Below, in pieces: positions 38,646 through 47,222 of a DNA stretch of 64,000 bases; within the stretch, counting starts at the first letter, position 1; each line of letters begins with the position of its first letter. Under the pieces are notes generated by a model. It saw only the letters and a list, made by a program, of their open reading frames with translations. It did not search any database and had not been told where the DNA came from. The translations under genes were made by a program, and so were the position numbers. Source of the stretch: Lacticaseibacillus zeae DSM 20178 = KCTC 3804 (GTDB lineage Bacteria > Bacillota > Bacilli > Lactobacillales > Lactobacillaceae); contig NZ_BACQ01000052.1 in NCBI RefSeq assembly GCF_000260435.1, forward strand, positions 1-64,000, in the 5' to 3' direction.

Positions 38646-40066
38646 TTTGCGAACGCCTCCTTAGCTAACGGATCGCTGTTGACCCCATAATCGGTGTTCA
38701 AATCGCCTTCTGGTCCTTTCTTCAAAACGCGGTGTGAATAGTAAATCATGACACCGCCGAGTAAGGTGAAGATCAGGAAGTAGCAAATGTTGGTGAACAG
38801 CAACTGACCGGCTGTCGTGGTTGGCGAAACCGCATCGGCGATCGTGTACAATCCGTAAACAACCCACGGATAACGACCTAACTCAGTGATGAACCAGCCA
38901 GCCGTGTTAATGATAAATGGCAGCCATAGTGCAAAGCCGAGAATGTATAGCAGCCAACGTTGATTCAACAACGTATCCTTCTTCTTGCGACCGAACCAAA
39001 GACCTAAGACACCAAGCAGGAATAGCAGAACACCGCCACCGGCCATGACCCGGAAGCTCCAGAACAAGGTCTTAACCGGTACATAGTAGTCTTTGTCTTT
39101 ACCATACTTAGCTTGAAGTTCTTTGTTAGCCGTCTCCATGCCTTTAACCGAACCGTTCATTTTGTGGTAGGACAACAGGCTCAGCAAATATGGCACTTCA
39201 ATATTGCCACTCGTCGTGTGATCTTTGGTATTGATCAACTCAACCAACGTCCACGGTGCCGGATCACTGGTATCTTTGTAAATCCCTTCGGTAGCCGCAA
39301 ACTTCATTGGCTGATCTTTGATAATGAATTGCGTCTGCAAATCACCAAAACCGATCGCGCACGCAGAAGCGATGGTGCCGACTACCAAACCGACTTTAAG
39401 TGACTTCTTGTAAAAGTCGACCTGATCCTTCTTCAGTAACCGCCAAGCAGCCATGCCCGCAACGGCAAACCCGGCTGTAGTGAAGGCACCAAAGATAACA
39501 TGCGGAAATTCAACCCACAACTGCGGATTCGTGATCACGGCACCAAAGTCAACCAACTTGACCCGTCCTGTGGTTTGACTGATCGCAAAGCCAGTTGGGT
39601 GCTGCATAAAGGCATTTGCTGAAAGAATCCAAATTGCCGATAACGTGGTACCTAACCAGGTCATCCAAATAAAGATAGCATGTACAGCTGGCTTGAAGCG
39701 ATCCCAAGTAAACATCCACAAACCGATGAACGTCGATTCCATAAAGAATGCCAGCAGCGCTTCAATCGCCAGTGGCACCCCGAAGATGTCCCCCATGAAT
39801 CGTGAATAGTTCGACCAATTCATGCCGAACTGAAATTCTTGAATAATGCCGGTAACGACCCCTACGGCAAAGCTGAGCAAGAAGATCTTGCCCCAGAACT
39901 TGGCCATCTTCTTATATGTCTCATTCTTTTTGCGCACATATAGCGTTTCCATAATGGCGGTCACAAGGCCCATACCAATTGAAAACGGCACGAAAAAGAA
40001 ATGGAAAACGGTCGTCATCGCAAACTGAAAACGTGCAAGCGATAATACGTCCATTGCCATTAGCAT
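38642..40066 (-). CDS. cydA: Cytochrome bd oxidase subunit I
   Basis: A 474-residue, nine-helix protein. The b595 ligand histidine lies in RFQFAMTTVFHFFFVPFSIG, the second b-type heme histidine in the helix with FTTAGFAV, and GRYPWVVYG near residue 400 is the family signature. The quinol-binding loop is short, as in other Firmicutes. It oxidises menaquinol and reduces O2. Start ATG 40066 has AAGGAGG 8 bp upstream; the longer TTG frame is unlikely. Lactobacilli need external heme to make it work. It is the first gene of the cydABDC operon. Confidence 0.95.
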   Translation of the reverse strand: MLMAMDVLSLARFQFAMTTVFHFFFVPFSIGMGLVTAIMETLYVRKKNETYKKMAKFWGKIFLLSFAVGVVTGIIQEFQFGMNWSNYSRFMGDIFGVPLAIEALLAFFMESTFIGLWMFTWDRFKPAVHAIFIWMTWLGTTLSAIWILSANAFMQHPTGFAISQTTGRVKLVDFGAVITNPQLWVEFPHVIFGAFTTAGFAVAGMAAWRLLKKDQVDFYKKSLKVGLVVGTIASACAIGFGDLQTQFIIKDQPMKFAATEGIYKDTSDPAPWTLVELINTKDHTTSGNIEVPYLLSLLSYHKMNGSVKGMETANKELQAKYGKDKDYYVPVKTLFWSFRVMAGGGVLLFLLGVLGLWFGRKKKDTLLNQRWLLYILGFALWLPFIINTAGWFITELGRYPWVVYGLYTIADAVSPTTTAGQLLFTNICYFLIFTLLGGVMIYYSHRVLKKGPEGDLNTDYGVNSDPLAKEAFAK

Positions 40067-40298
40067 ATGTTTCTCCTCCTTCAATAGATTCATTACAATC
40101 TAAGTATACCCCGATATTTATTTTTTAAAAACCAAAAACCCAAAAAACAAGATGGAAATCATGCTTCTCACATTTTTTCAAATCACAAGGGTGTTATGAT
40201 ATTGGCCGACACGCCCGTCCGCAAACGCTTCCCAGACGTTCTGTTTTCTATCTTTTTCACGACTGTAGAAATAATCCATCTGTTTGTGAAAATAAACG
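40067..40298 (-). promoter_or_regulatory. cydABDC upstream region
   Basis: A TATACT -10 lies at about 40101-40106 on the minus strand, with a weak -35. Further upstream, around 40165-40190, is the direct repeat TGTGA...TGTGA, resembling half-sites of the redox repressor Rex; the order is not a perfect palindrome. Complementary CGCCCGT/ACGGGCG arms near 40303 and 40213 may end the pdp transcript. No gene is seen here. Confidence 0.35.
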
Positions 40299-41603
40299 TC
40301 ACGGGCGAATAATTTCATGAATGAGCGGTGACTTTTTCGGCGCTGAGGAGCCAATGTGATAGGCTTTTTGGACTAGTCCAACAATATCGGCGACATTTTT
40401 CGTATCCGTGTGCAACATCACAAGCGTATCGCCTTTCGACACCGGTGTTCCCAGTTTCTTGTGCAAAACCAATCCGACTGCTAAATCCAAAACGTCATCT
40501 TTTTTGGCCCGCCCACCACCGAGCTGCATCGCTGCTAGGCCAAGCGCATTCGTATCAATTTGATCGACAACGCCGCTTTCATCGGCAGTCACGGGAATCC
40601 GATACTTGGCTTGCGGTAATTTTCGCGGATCGTCAACGACAGCGGGATCGCCGCCTTGTGCTTGAATTAATTGCTTAAATGCACTCAAAGCGCGCCCGTC
40701 CCGCAAAGCGTCTTCGGCTAAGCCGCTGGCAATTTCCAAGTTAGGTGCCTTGCCGCCTAGTACCAACATTTGCGCTGCTAAAGCCACGGTCAGATCATGC
40801 ACATCACGCGGCCCGCGATTTTTCAGTACCGCAATGGATTCGGCAATTTCCAGACTATTCCCGATCGTAATCCCAAGTGGCTGATTCATGTCAGTCAATA
40901 AGGCAACGCTTTTGACGCCAGCACTCTTGCTGATGCTAACCAAAGCCTTGGCTAAGGCCCGTGCATCTTTGATCGTTTTCATGAACGCACCATTGCCGAC
41001 TTTGACATCGAAGACTAAGGCATTGGTGCCGCTGGCCAGTTTTTTGCTCATGATGGAGCCGGCAATAAGTGGTATCGATTCCACAGTGCCCGTCACATCA
41101 CGCAACGCATAAATCCGGCGATCCGCTGGGGCAACTTCGCGGCTAGCGCTGACAATCGCTTCGTGGATCGTCTGCACCTGCTTTTTAAACTCTGCCTCGG
41201 TTTCGGTGACGTTGAAACCGGGGATACTCTCGAGCTTATCAAGCGTCCCCCCTGTATGGCCAAGCCCGCGACCGGAAATCATCGGCACCGGCACGCCTAA
41301 GCACGCAACCAGCGGCGCCAACGGAATACTGATCTTGTCGCCTACCCCACCGGTGCTGTGCTTATCGACCTTAATGCCAGGAATTTCGCTGAGATCAAGA
41401 ACATCGCCGGAGTGCAGCATTGCAAACGCAAAATGGTTGCGTTCGGCATCCGTCATGCCATTGAAGTAAACCGCCATTAAAAATGCACTCATCTGATAGT
41501 CAGGAATCTTGCCAGCAGTATATTGTTCAATCATCCAGGTCAGCTCATCATTTGTCAGCTCACCTCGATCGCGTTTCTTCGTGATCAAATCGACCATGCG
41601 CAT
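40299..41603 (-). CDS. pdp: Pyrimidine-nucleoside phosphorylase
   Basis: A 434-residue phosphorylase of the thymidine/pyrimidine nucleoside family. It has KHSTGGVGDKISIPLAPLVA, SGRGLGHTGGTLDKLES and the phosphate-binding serine/lysine residues of the family, plus a C-terminal lipoyl-like domain. It splits uridine, deoxyuridine or thymidine to base and (deoxy)ribose 1-phosphate. It faces the adenosine deaminase gene across a 100-bp divergent promoter region, so nucleoside salvage genes are clustered here. AAGGGTGA precedes the start. Confidence 0.94.
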   Translation of the reverse strand: MRMVDLITKKRDRGELTNDELTWMIEQYTAGKIPDYQMSAFLMAVYFNGMTDAERNHFAFAMLHSGDVLDLSEIPGIKVDKHSTGGVGDKISIPLAPLVACLGVPVPMISGRGLGHTGGTLDKLESIPGFNVTETEAEFKKQVQTIHEAIVSASREVAPADRRIYALRDVTGTVESIPLIAGSIMSKKLASGTNALVFDVKVGNGAFMKTIKDARALAKALVSISKSAGVKSVALLTDMNQPLGITIGNSLEIAESIAVLKNRGPRDVHDLTVALAAQMLVLGGKAPNLEIASGLAEDALRDGRALSAFKQLIQAQGGDPAVVDDPRKLPQAKYRIPVTADESGVVDQIDTNALGLAAMQLGGGRAKKDDVLDLAVGLVLHKKLGTPVSKGDTLVMLHTDTKNVADIVGLVQKAYHIGSSAPKKSPLIHEIIRP

Positions 41604-41709
41604 CTTTTATCACCCTTACCTTTAATTCGGTTCCTATAACTATTGTAACGCGTTAGCTGCTGCCTATGTTAAACTCAAGTCATTCTAGGCTTTAACAAAG
41701 GAGAAACCG

Positions 41710-42729
41710 ATGGACTTCGACACGCTACATGCTTTAGGTAAAACGGAACTGCACTGCCATCTTGACGGCTCATTATCGCTAAGATGCATTCGCCAACTCG
41801 CCAAAATGATCAATCGCCCTTTGCCGGCCTCCGGTGACGCCTTGCGCCAAGTCGTTCAGGCGCCGGCCGATTCTGAAAATCTGGCTGATTATCTCAAAAC
41901 TTTTGACTTTGTTGCCCCACTGCTCCAGACCAAAAAAGCTTTACAATTGGCGGCTTTCGATGTTGTCGCCCAGGCGGCGGAAGAAAATGTTCGGTATATC
42001 GAAATCAGATTTGCCCCAGCGTTCTCAATCAGCGGCGGCTTGTCTTTAAGTGAAGCAACCGAGGCTGTCATCGAAGGTCTGCACCAGGCCATGACCAAGT
42101 TCGACATTGTTGCTAAAGCGCTTGTCTGCGGCATGCGCCAGTTGCCCAATGCTGATAATCAAGCCATGTTTCGTGCCAATGCTGCGCTGCTAGGTAACGG
42201 GTTGGTCGGCGGCGATTTTGCCGGCAACGAGGCTGATTTTCCCACCAGCGTGTGCGCTCCGGCGATCAAAACTGCGCAAGCGCTCGGCGTTCCATTAACT
42301 TTTCACGCCGGCGAATGCCACTGTCCGCAAAATATTGCCGAAGCTATCTTCCTCGGCATTCCGCGAATCGGTCACGCCACTGCCTGCTTCGATCAACCAG
42401 ACCTCATTCAAAAGATCGTCCAGACCCATACCACGATCGAACTGTGCCTGACCAGCAACCTGCAAACCAAAGCGGCCCGGTCACTAGATGAGTTCCCGTA
42501 TCAAGCACTCAAAGCTGCCGGTGCTGCTATCACCATCAACACCGACAACCGCACTGTTTCCAATACGACTCTGACCCACGAGTACGAACTGTATCAAACC
42601 TACTTTAAAACCACCGCTGCAGACTTCTTGGCCTTCAATTTAAACGCCATTAACGCCGCGTTCATTCCCGAACCGGCCAAGCAAACATTGCGCAACCGGC
42701 TGCATCATGATTATGCGGCTTATCTTTAG
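41710..42729 (+). CDS. add: Adenosine deaminase
   Basis: A 339-residue TIM-barrel metal hydrolase. The zinc motif HCHLDGS lies at residues 16-22, the catalytic region has TFHAGECHCPQNIAEAI with the conserved histidine and glutamate, GHATACF follows, and NTDNRTVSNTTL near residue 278 holds the aspartate. It converts adenosine to inosine. AAAGGAG precedes the start. Paired divergently with pdp. Confidence 0.94.
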   Translation: MDFDTLHALGKTELHCHLDGSLSLRCIRQLAKMINRPLPASGDALRQVVQAPADSENLADYLKTFDFVAPLLQTKKALQLAAFDVVAQAAEENVRYIEIRFAPAFSISGGLSLSEATEAVIEGLHQAMTKFDIVAKALVCGMRQLPNADNQAMFRANAALLGNGLVGGDFAGNEADFPTSVCAPAIKTAQALGVPLTFHAGECHCPQNIAEAIFLGIPRIGHATACFDQPDLIQKIVQTHTTIELCLTSNLQTKAARSLDEFPYQALKAAGAAITINTDNRTVSNTTLTHEYELYQTYFKTTAADFLAFNLNAINAAFIPEPAKQTLRNRLHHDYAAYL

Positions 42730-42914
42730 GTTGATAGGCATTTGGGTTAAGACCGCAAACTCCGCCAGTCTGTTCCTTAAAGCCCTTAACCATTACTTAA
42801 GGGAAAAGCCACAACTTCATCATCAATTTTCCCCAGATTCATCCCGGTTGATTCGTGATATTACCACATGGTCTGGTTATGCTGGTTTTATCAACAAATG
42901 AAAGGATGATTCTT

Positions 42915-43151
42915 ATGTTGATTAACCAAACTGACTTTATTGCAACCCAGTTGCAGCAAATTGTTTACCCTAACATTAACGCCATCACTGAAACCGGCGT
43001 TCCCATTACGATTACAACGAATAAAAAACAGCGCGACGACCCTGCATTTTGGCAAAGCATCAGCGCTATTTTAAGAGCCCATCTCTGGGTTCCGGTTTCG
43101 AAAAAATATCATGAGTTAACCGACCATGACTGGCTGGCAACGCCTGCGTAG
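42915..43151 (+). CDS. Hypothetical small protein
   Basis: A 78-residue protein starting at ATG 42915, with AAAGGA 8 bp upstream. Sequence features: DFIATQLQQIVYPNINAI at the N-terminus and a C-terminal basic/aromatic stretch. No known domain, signal or membrane helix is seen. It ends 2 bp before the stop of the minus-strand gene that follows, convergent with it. I do not recognise its function. Confidence 0.6.
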   Translation: MLINQTDFIATQLQQIVYPNINAITETGVPITITTNKKQRDDPAFWQSISAILRAHLWVPVSKKYHELTDHDWLATPA

Positions 43152-43153
43152 TC

Positions 43154-43642
43154 TTAAGACTGGTGGTTAGCGAATGCGGTGGCTGCCAGCACAAGTGTGA
43201 GAACGGCGTCTGGGGATAAGGCCTTGCTGACCGTCTCAATGTGGCCACTGGTTGCGACTGCTCCGATGACCTCCAGCCCATACTTCACGATGTTGAGATC
43301 GCGTTGAGGTGCATAACCACCATCGAAAACCGGTTCGTGGTTATATGTAAAATTCAGTTGATCATCTTTAATGGAGCCATCAACGTGATTGACCATAATG
43401 CGATCGTGAGTAGCCGTCAGGGGTGCCTGATCGTCTGGTAGATTCAATTTGTGATCTGACTCAGTTGTGTAATAGTCGGTCTGTTTCATGTGCAGGTATT
43501 TCTCAGCCGGCTTTTTGAGCACTTTCAAATAATCCACAATGGCATATACCTTCGTGGGATCCAGTTGGGTGGTTTTGGCCATCAGCTCATCGTTATGCGC
43601 TTCAAGCCAGTCTGCTAAATTACTAATACTAAACTGATCCAT
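43154..43642 (-). CDS. Hypothetical protein, lactobacillar type
   Basis: A 162-residue soluble protein, acidic and helix-rich in its first 70 residues, with a beta-rich middle and a short hydrophobic C-terminus (VLTLVLAATAFA). No motif allows a function to be named. The frame is full length, with a ribosome-binding-like GAGGCAC before the start. It is convergent with the small gene at 42915-43151. Confidence 0.6.
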   Translation of the reverse strand: MDQFSISNLADWLEAHNDELMAKTTQLDPTKVYAIVDYLKVLKKPAEKYLHMKQTDYYTTESDHKLNLPDDQAPLTATHDRIMVNHVDGSIKDDQLNFTYNHEPVFDGGYAPQRDLNIVKYGLEVIGAVATSGHIETVSKALSPDAVLTLVLAATAFANHQS

Positions 43643-43766
43643 ACTGTGCCTCCATCTTCATTGCTGATTCATACGCCAGTATAGCATGGACGCGCCATCT
43701 AATGTAGGTGATTGTCATAAACCTGTGACATTTCAAGTTATATAATGGAGTCGGGAGATGAGCACG

Positions 43767-43937
43767 ATGCTAAGCAATCAAAAACCGTATCCGATCATTG
43801 ATTATTTAGGCCGCCCTATCCGACTGCAATTATTTGTCACGTACCGACTACGCATAAAAAATGGCTATATCCTGGCATTACGGCGTAACCAACACCAACA
43901 GGCACTGCCGAATCTCCTGGTCAAACACGCAAGTTAA
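43767..43937 (+). CDS. Small open frame between a -10 element and a terminator
   Basis: A 56-residue frame (59 if ATG 43758 is used) that reads PYPIIDYLGRPIRLQLF and continues to KHAS. GGGAG lies 9 bp before ATG 43767, TATAAT lies at 43741-43746, and a perfect terminator follows at 43982-44020. This complete transcription unit supports a real small gene. The function is unknown; the sequence is basic and partly hydrophobic, without a clear membrane helix. Confidence 0.5.
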   Translation: MLSNQKPYPIIDYLGRPIRLQLFVTYRLRIKNGYILALRRNQHQQALPNLLVKHAS

Positions 43938-43981
43938 AGTTGTCGACTGGCGATATCGATTCGTCCAATCGCCTTCAGATC

Positions 43982-44020
43982 AAACGACCCTAGAGGCAAA
44001 ACAAGTCTCTAGGGTCGTTT
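43982..44020. terminator. Terminator shared by the small gene and the DMT exporter
   Basis: AAACGACCCTAGAG (43982-43995) and CTCTAGGGTCGTTT (44007-44020) are perfect complements, 14 bp. The convergent genes on both sides can use it. Confidence 0.85.
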
Positions 44021-44069
44021 ACGTTTTAGCCGCTGTTGATCACCAACTGACTCTCAAATCAAAAATGGT

Positions 44070-44990
44070 TCATTCATCGGGTCGTTTTTCCAGCTTAGGT
44101 CCACGTGGTGTCACAATTGCCATCATGGCAACTGTCAAAATAATCAGCACCCCGCCCAGCACTTCGGCAAACCCTAGATGCATATGCAGGAAGGCTACCG
44201 ATACAAGTGTTGCGCCCAACGGCTCGAACGCATCCAGTAAGGTTGCTGCTGTTGGCGAAATAAACTGTAGGCTGGCAAGGTACACCGAATAAGCGATAAT
44301 CGTTCCGAAAATCACAATAAACCAGTAACCGGCCCAGCCAGCGGCATCAAGATGCGGTATTTGTTTCCAAAAGGGATCAAACGCATCAACCAGGAATCCG
44401 CCTAACAATTGCGCCCAGGCTGTCACCACAATTGGTGAGTGCCGTTTTAAAAGTCCTGCCGGCAATAACGTATACGCGGCTGCAGCCAAGGCGGCCATGA
44501 TGCCCCAAAAGAAAGCCGAAGGGGAAATCGCCAAATGTGTCAGCCGGCCCTTAGTCACAACTAGTGCTGTCCCCAGCATAGCCATGCCAATCGTCAGTAA
44601 ATCAATCCGACGCGGTTTTTCCCGCAATCGAAGTGCAAGAAAAACCAAGACCACGACCGGTGAAAGATACTGTAAAATCGTCGCGGTTGCGGCATTCGCC
44701 ACGGCAACGGCCTTAAAATAAATATACTGCATGCCGATCATGCCAAATAACACAAAAATAATCAGCTGCAACGCATCACGCCGATTGCGCCACGGTGCCA
44801 TGATGGCCGACCGATCTTTCCAAAAGGCCACCGCCATCAACACAACACCGGCAATCAGCATTTTCGAGCTAATTAACCAAGACACCTTGATGCCTTTATC
44901 AAACAGGGACTCGCTTACCGGGCCGGAAATACCCCAAAAACTTGACCCCATGATGGCTAGAAAAATCCCCCACAAGCGGATGCGTTTCAA
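44070..44990 (-). CDS. EamA/DMT-family transporter
   Basis: A 306-residue membrane protein with ten helices in two EamA repeats (about 10-140 and 155-290). The second repeat has the typical FISPTAATLLDAFEPLGATLVSV. Such transporters export amino acids, metabolites or drugs; the substrate cannot be read from the sequence. The Tag glycosylase gene ends 30 bp upstream on the same strand, so they may be co-transcribed without being related in function. Confidence 0.88.
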   Translation of the reverse strand: MKRIRLWGIFLAIMGSSFWGISGPVSESLFDKGIKVSWLISSKMLIAGVVLMAVAFWKDRSAIMAPWRNRRDALQLIIFVLFGMIGMQYIYFKAVAVANAATATILQYLSPVVVLVFLALRLREKPRRIDLLTIGMAMLGTALVVTKGRLTHLAISPSAFFWGIMAALAAAAYTLLPAGLLKRHSPIVVTAWAQLLGGFLVDAFDPFWKQIPHLDAAGWAGYWFIVIFGTIIAYSVYLASLQFISPTAATLLDAFEPLGATLVSVAFLHMHLGFAEVLGGVLIILTVAMMAIVTPRGPKLEKRPDE

Positions 44991-45019
44991 CGCCCTTGCC
45001 CCTTCTTGCGCTGATTGGA

Positions 45020-45634
45020 TCAGTCTTCCATAACAACATGATCGTCAATTAATCCTGTGCCTTGCAAATAATTATACACGATTACCGGGCCGACGAAGGC
45101 AAAGCCGTGTTTTTTCATATCTTTGGCAATCTTCACCGACAGTGCGCTTTTAGTCGGTATCTCCGCTAGTGATTTGGGGCGGTTAACCAATGGCTTGCCG
45201 TCAACAAAGGCCCACAAATAATCATTTAAGCTGCCATACTCGGCCTGAATTTTTAAAATAGTGCGCGCGTTGGTAATCGTCGCTTCAATTTTCATGCGGT
45301 TGCGAATGATGTCGGCACGTTTTAACAAAGCATCCACATCTGGTTCATCCATCGCTGCCACTTGTTTAATATCAAAATGATGGAAAGCATCCTTGAAGGC
45401 AGCCCGCTTGCGTAACACGAGTTCCCAGTTTAAACCTGCCTGAAAAATTTCCAACGATAACAACTCAAATAGTTTTTGATCATCGTGAACCGGCACGCCC
45501 CATTCATGATCATGATAAGCGCGTAATTCCGGTGACATTTTGGCAACCCAATCCGTATAGCGTTTGCGTTCCTGATAGCGACGCAATGCTGCTTCCGTTT
45601 TAGCCTCTGCAGTTCGATCGCTTGTATCTGCCAT
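45020..45634 (-). CDS. tag: DNA-3-methyladenine glycosylase I
   Basis: A 204-residue protein with the Tag family core: YHDHEWGVPVHDDQKLFELL, FQAGLNWELVLRKRAAF, and KHGFAFVGPVIVYNYLQGTG. It removes 3-methyladenine from alkylated DNA. The two cysteines that hold the zinc ion in E. coli Tag (N-terminal Cys and C-terminal Cys) are both missing: tyrosine replaces the N-terminal one and the tail reads DDHVVMED. It would be a zinc-free version. ATG 45634, 9 bp after GGAGGT, is preferred to the TTG two codons upstream. Confidence 0.9.
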   Translation of the reverse strand: MADTSDRTAEAKTEAALRRYQERKRYTDWVAKMSPELRAYHDHEWGVPVHDDQKLFELLSLEIFQAGLNWELVLRKRAAFKDAFHHFDIKQVAAMDEPDVDALLKRADIIRNRMKIEATITNARTILKIQAEYGSLNDYLWAFVDGKPLVNRPKSLAEIPTKSALSVKIAKDMKKHGFAFVGPVIVYNYLQGTGLIDDHVVMED

Positions 45635-45761
45635 TTCCAAATGACCTCCAAATCTTTGCTAATTGGTTATAGATACATTACGCCGCGATCTGTCAGAATG
45701 CCAGCAGTCACTCTCAAGTTATTGGATTTGTTTGTAACGCTTTCAACTTTATGATTGGCAT

Positions 45762-45878
45762 AACGCGTTCGCCAGCCCAGAAACCTGCGTGTAAGGACCT
45801 CGGTCGCAATGGCAAAGAACGCCATCACGCCCAAGGCCACTTACACTCCAGTTTCTAACCGGGCTGGTTCACGCTCAC
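45762..45878 (+). repeat. Repeat family A, copy 4
   Basis: About 117 bp, with divergent arm sequences (CGCCAGCCCAGAAACC and GGTTTCT-type partner) but the same central GTGTAAGGACCT and CCAAGGCCACTTACAC. The arms have changed together, so the pairing is kept: TTCTAACCGGGCTGG still matches the left arm CCAGCCCAGAAAC. This covariation supports a folded DNA or RNA. Confidence 0.85.
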
Positions 45879-45934
45879 CAAAAAAAGGTAACCATCAGCG
45901 ATTCAACGTCGCCGATGCCTACCTTACCAAAAGC

Positions 45935-46381
45935 TTATTTAGTTTTAACGATGAGCACATCGCATGGCGCGGTGCGGTTCACGTATTCGGTTACCGAACC
46001 GACCAGCACCCGCTCGACTGCGTTCAGCCCAGTGGCGCCAATGACGATCAGATCGTTGTGGTGGTCATGTGGAAAGTCAGTGGCGATAACCGTCTTGGGA
46101 TTGCCAAAACGAATGTGGATGTCAATATCGGTCAGTCCTGTACTTTTAGCTTCTTCTTTCAAATTCTCTAAGTATTCCTGCGCATCTTGCGTCAGCTGAT
46201 AAACCGCATCACCGGATATCATACCGCCATAGCTGCCGATAAACTGCTTGGTGTCAAGCACATTCAAAACATCCAAGTGGGCTTGGTTGGCCATCGCAAC
46301 TTTAACAGCCTTACTGAAAGCTAACTCGGCTTCCTTTGACCCATCTACGGGTACAAGTAAGCGATCATATTCTTGGTCCAT
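45935..46381 (-). CDS. Universal stress protein UspA-like
   Basis: A 148-residue single-domain Usp. The ATP-binding motif GATGLNAVERVLVGSVTEYV (G-x2-G-x9-G-S) is complete, so it belongs to the ATP-binding class. The strand start DRLLVPVDGSKEAELAF is typical. It acts in the cytoplasm in stress survival; the specific role is unknown. ATG 46381 follows TTAGGA. It is divergent from an XRE regulator, with unusual palindromes between the two. Confidence 0.9.
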   Translation of the reverse strand: MDQEYDRLLVPVDGSKEAELAFSKAVKVAMANQAHLDVLNVLDTKQFIGSYGGMISGDAVYQLTQDAQEYLENLKEEAKSTGLTDIDIHIRFGNPKTVIATDFPHDHHNDLIVIGATGLNAVERVLVGSVTEYVNRTAPCDVLIVKTK

Positions 46382-46462
46382 TCCGCTCACATCCTAACTT
46401 TCTTATTAACTTAAGCATAGAACGGTGAGGAAACGAATACAAGAAATAAATTTGGTCTTAAC

Positions 46463-46489
46463 ATGGTAATCGATCACCATACCATGGTA
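46463..46489. promoter_or_regulatory. ATGGT/ACCAT palindromic cluster upstream of usp
   Basis: ATGGT (46463-46467), ACCAT (46476-46480) and the perfect palindrome TACCATGGTA (46480-46489) lie within 27 bp in the usp 5' region. The repeated half-sites suggest an operator, perhaps of the divergent XRE protein. Confidence 0.45.
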
Positions 46490-46536
46490 AAATATACATC
46501 AGTACCAACCTTGAGGCGTCAACGTGGCAGGTCAAA

Positions 46537-46583
46537 GAACCGTCAATCAAAATTTATTTAAATATATTTTGATTTTGCGGTTC
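46537..46583. promoter_or_regulatory. Nested inverted repeat between usp and xre genes
   Basis: GAACCG (46537-46542) plus AATCAAAAT (46545-46553) pair with ATTTTGATT (46566-46574) plus CGGTTC (46578-46583) around a 12-nt AT loop. It sits just upstream of the xre -35. It may be an operator or a cruciform, or part of the lacto-usp RNA described upstream of usp genes; I cannot confirm that family. Confidence 0.45.
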
Positions 46584-46588
46584 AATGA

Positions 46589-46618
46589 TTGATTTAATAC
46601 GTAATGATGCTATATTAT
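46589..46618 (+). promoter_or_regulatory. Promoter of the XRE regulator gene
   Basis: TTGATT (46589-46594), 18-bp spacer, TATTAT (46613-46618). The start near 46625 places a hairpin (ATTCTTA/TTAAGAAT, about 46633-46652) in a leader of about 65 nt. Confidence 0.6.
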
Positions 46619-46691
46619 AGTGAGTAAGCTTGTATTCTTAATTTTTAAGAATTCGGCGTCACACAAGAAAAAAAGAAGCGTGGTGAAATTT

Positions 46692-47084
46692 ATGATTACA
46701 AATGGTGTTGGCAGTGTCTTGCGGCAAATCCGTAAGAGTCGTGGCGAATCAATTGTTGAAGTTGCCAAGGCAACGCACACGTCCCCTGCAAGCTTTACCA
46801 AGTGGGAGAACGATCAGACAATTCCAAGCGAACGCAGTATTCGAAAGCTTGCTGAATACTATGATGTCGATCCGCTTGATTTGTTAGGCGTTGCATATCC
46901 TGACAAGTACGCGAAACAAAAAGAGCAGGAAAAAGCAGCTGCAGAGGGTTCGACCATTCGGATTGAAGATCTGATCGGTAATAATTCCGTTTTGACCTAC
47001 AATGGTTCCCCGCTTAGTTCTGGAACCAAGTCCCTTGTGGCAGCCTTCATTACCGGTTTAATTATTTCTCAACCGGAAGAATAG
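46692..47084 (+). CDS. XRE-family helix-turn-helix regulator
   Basis: A 130-residue protein with a lambda-repressor-like HTH at about residues 7-60 (VLRQIRKSRGESIVEVAK, SPASFTKWENDQTIPSERSI). A linker rich in K/E and a short C-terminal segment (SLVAAFITGLIIS) follow. ATG 46692 is used since the upstream GTG frame would start at or before the transcription start. It is followed at once by a terminator. Stress or phosphatase control is only guesswork from position. Confidence 0.85.
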   Translation: MITNGVGSVLRQIRKSRGESIVEVAKATHTSPASFTKWENDQTIPSERSIRKLAEYYDVDPLDLLGVAYPDKYAKQKEQEKAAAEGSTIRIEDLIGNNSVLTYNGSPLSSGTKSLVAAFITGLIISQPEE

Positions 47085-47103
47085 TTGCTTTGCGTTACAC
47101 TAG

Positions 47104-47128
47104 GAGTCGTCTGCGGGCGGCTCTTTTT
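47104..47128 (+). terminator. Terminator after the XRE gene
   Basis: GAGTCGTC (47104-47111) and GGGCGGCTC (47115-47123) form an 8-bp stem with wobbles, followed by five T. Confidence 0.75.
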
Positions 47129-47158
47129 ATCTAGTCATTATGAAAACGCTTCAGCCCG

Positions 47159-47188
47159 TTGCCGGTCACCATCAATGTCGCGTATACT
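47159..47188 (+). promoter_or_regulatory. Promoter of the phosphatase gene
   Basis: TTGCCG (47159-47164), 18-bp spacer, TATACT (47183-47188). The start near 47195 argues against translation from upstream codons. Confidence 0.5.
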
Positions 47189-47222
47189 AGGGTCAAACGT
47201 TTTCACGATGGAGGAATTAAAT

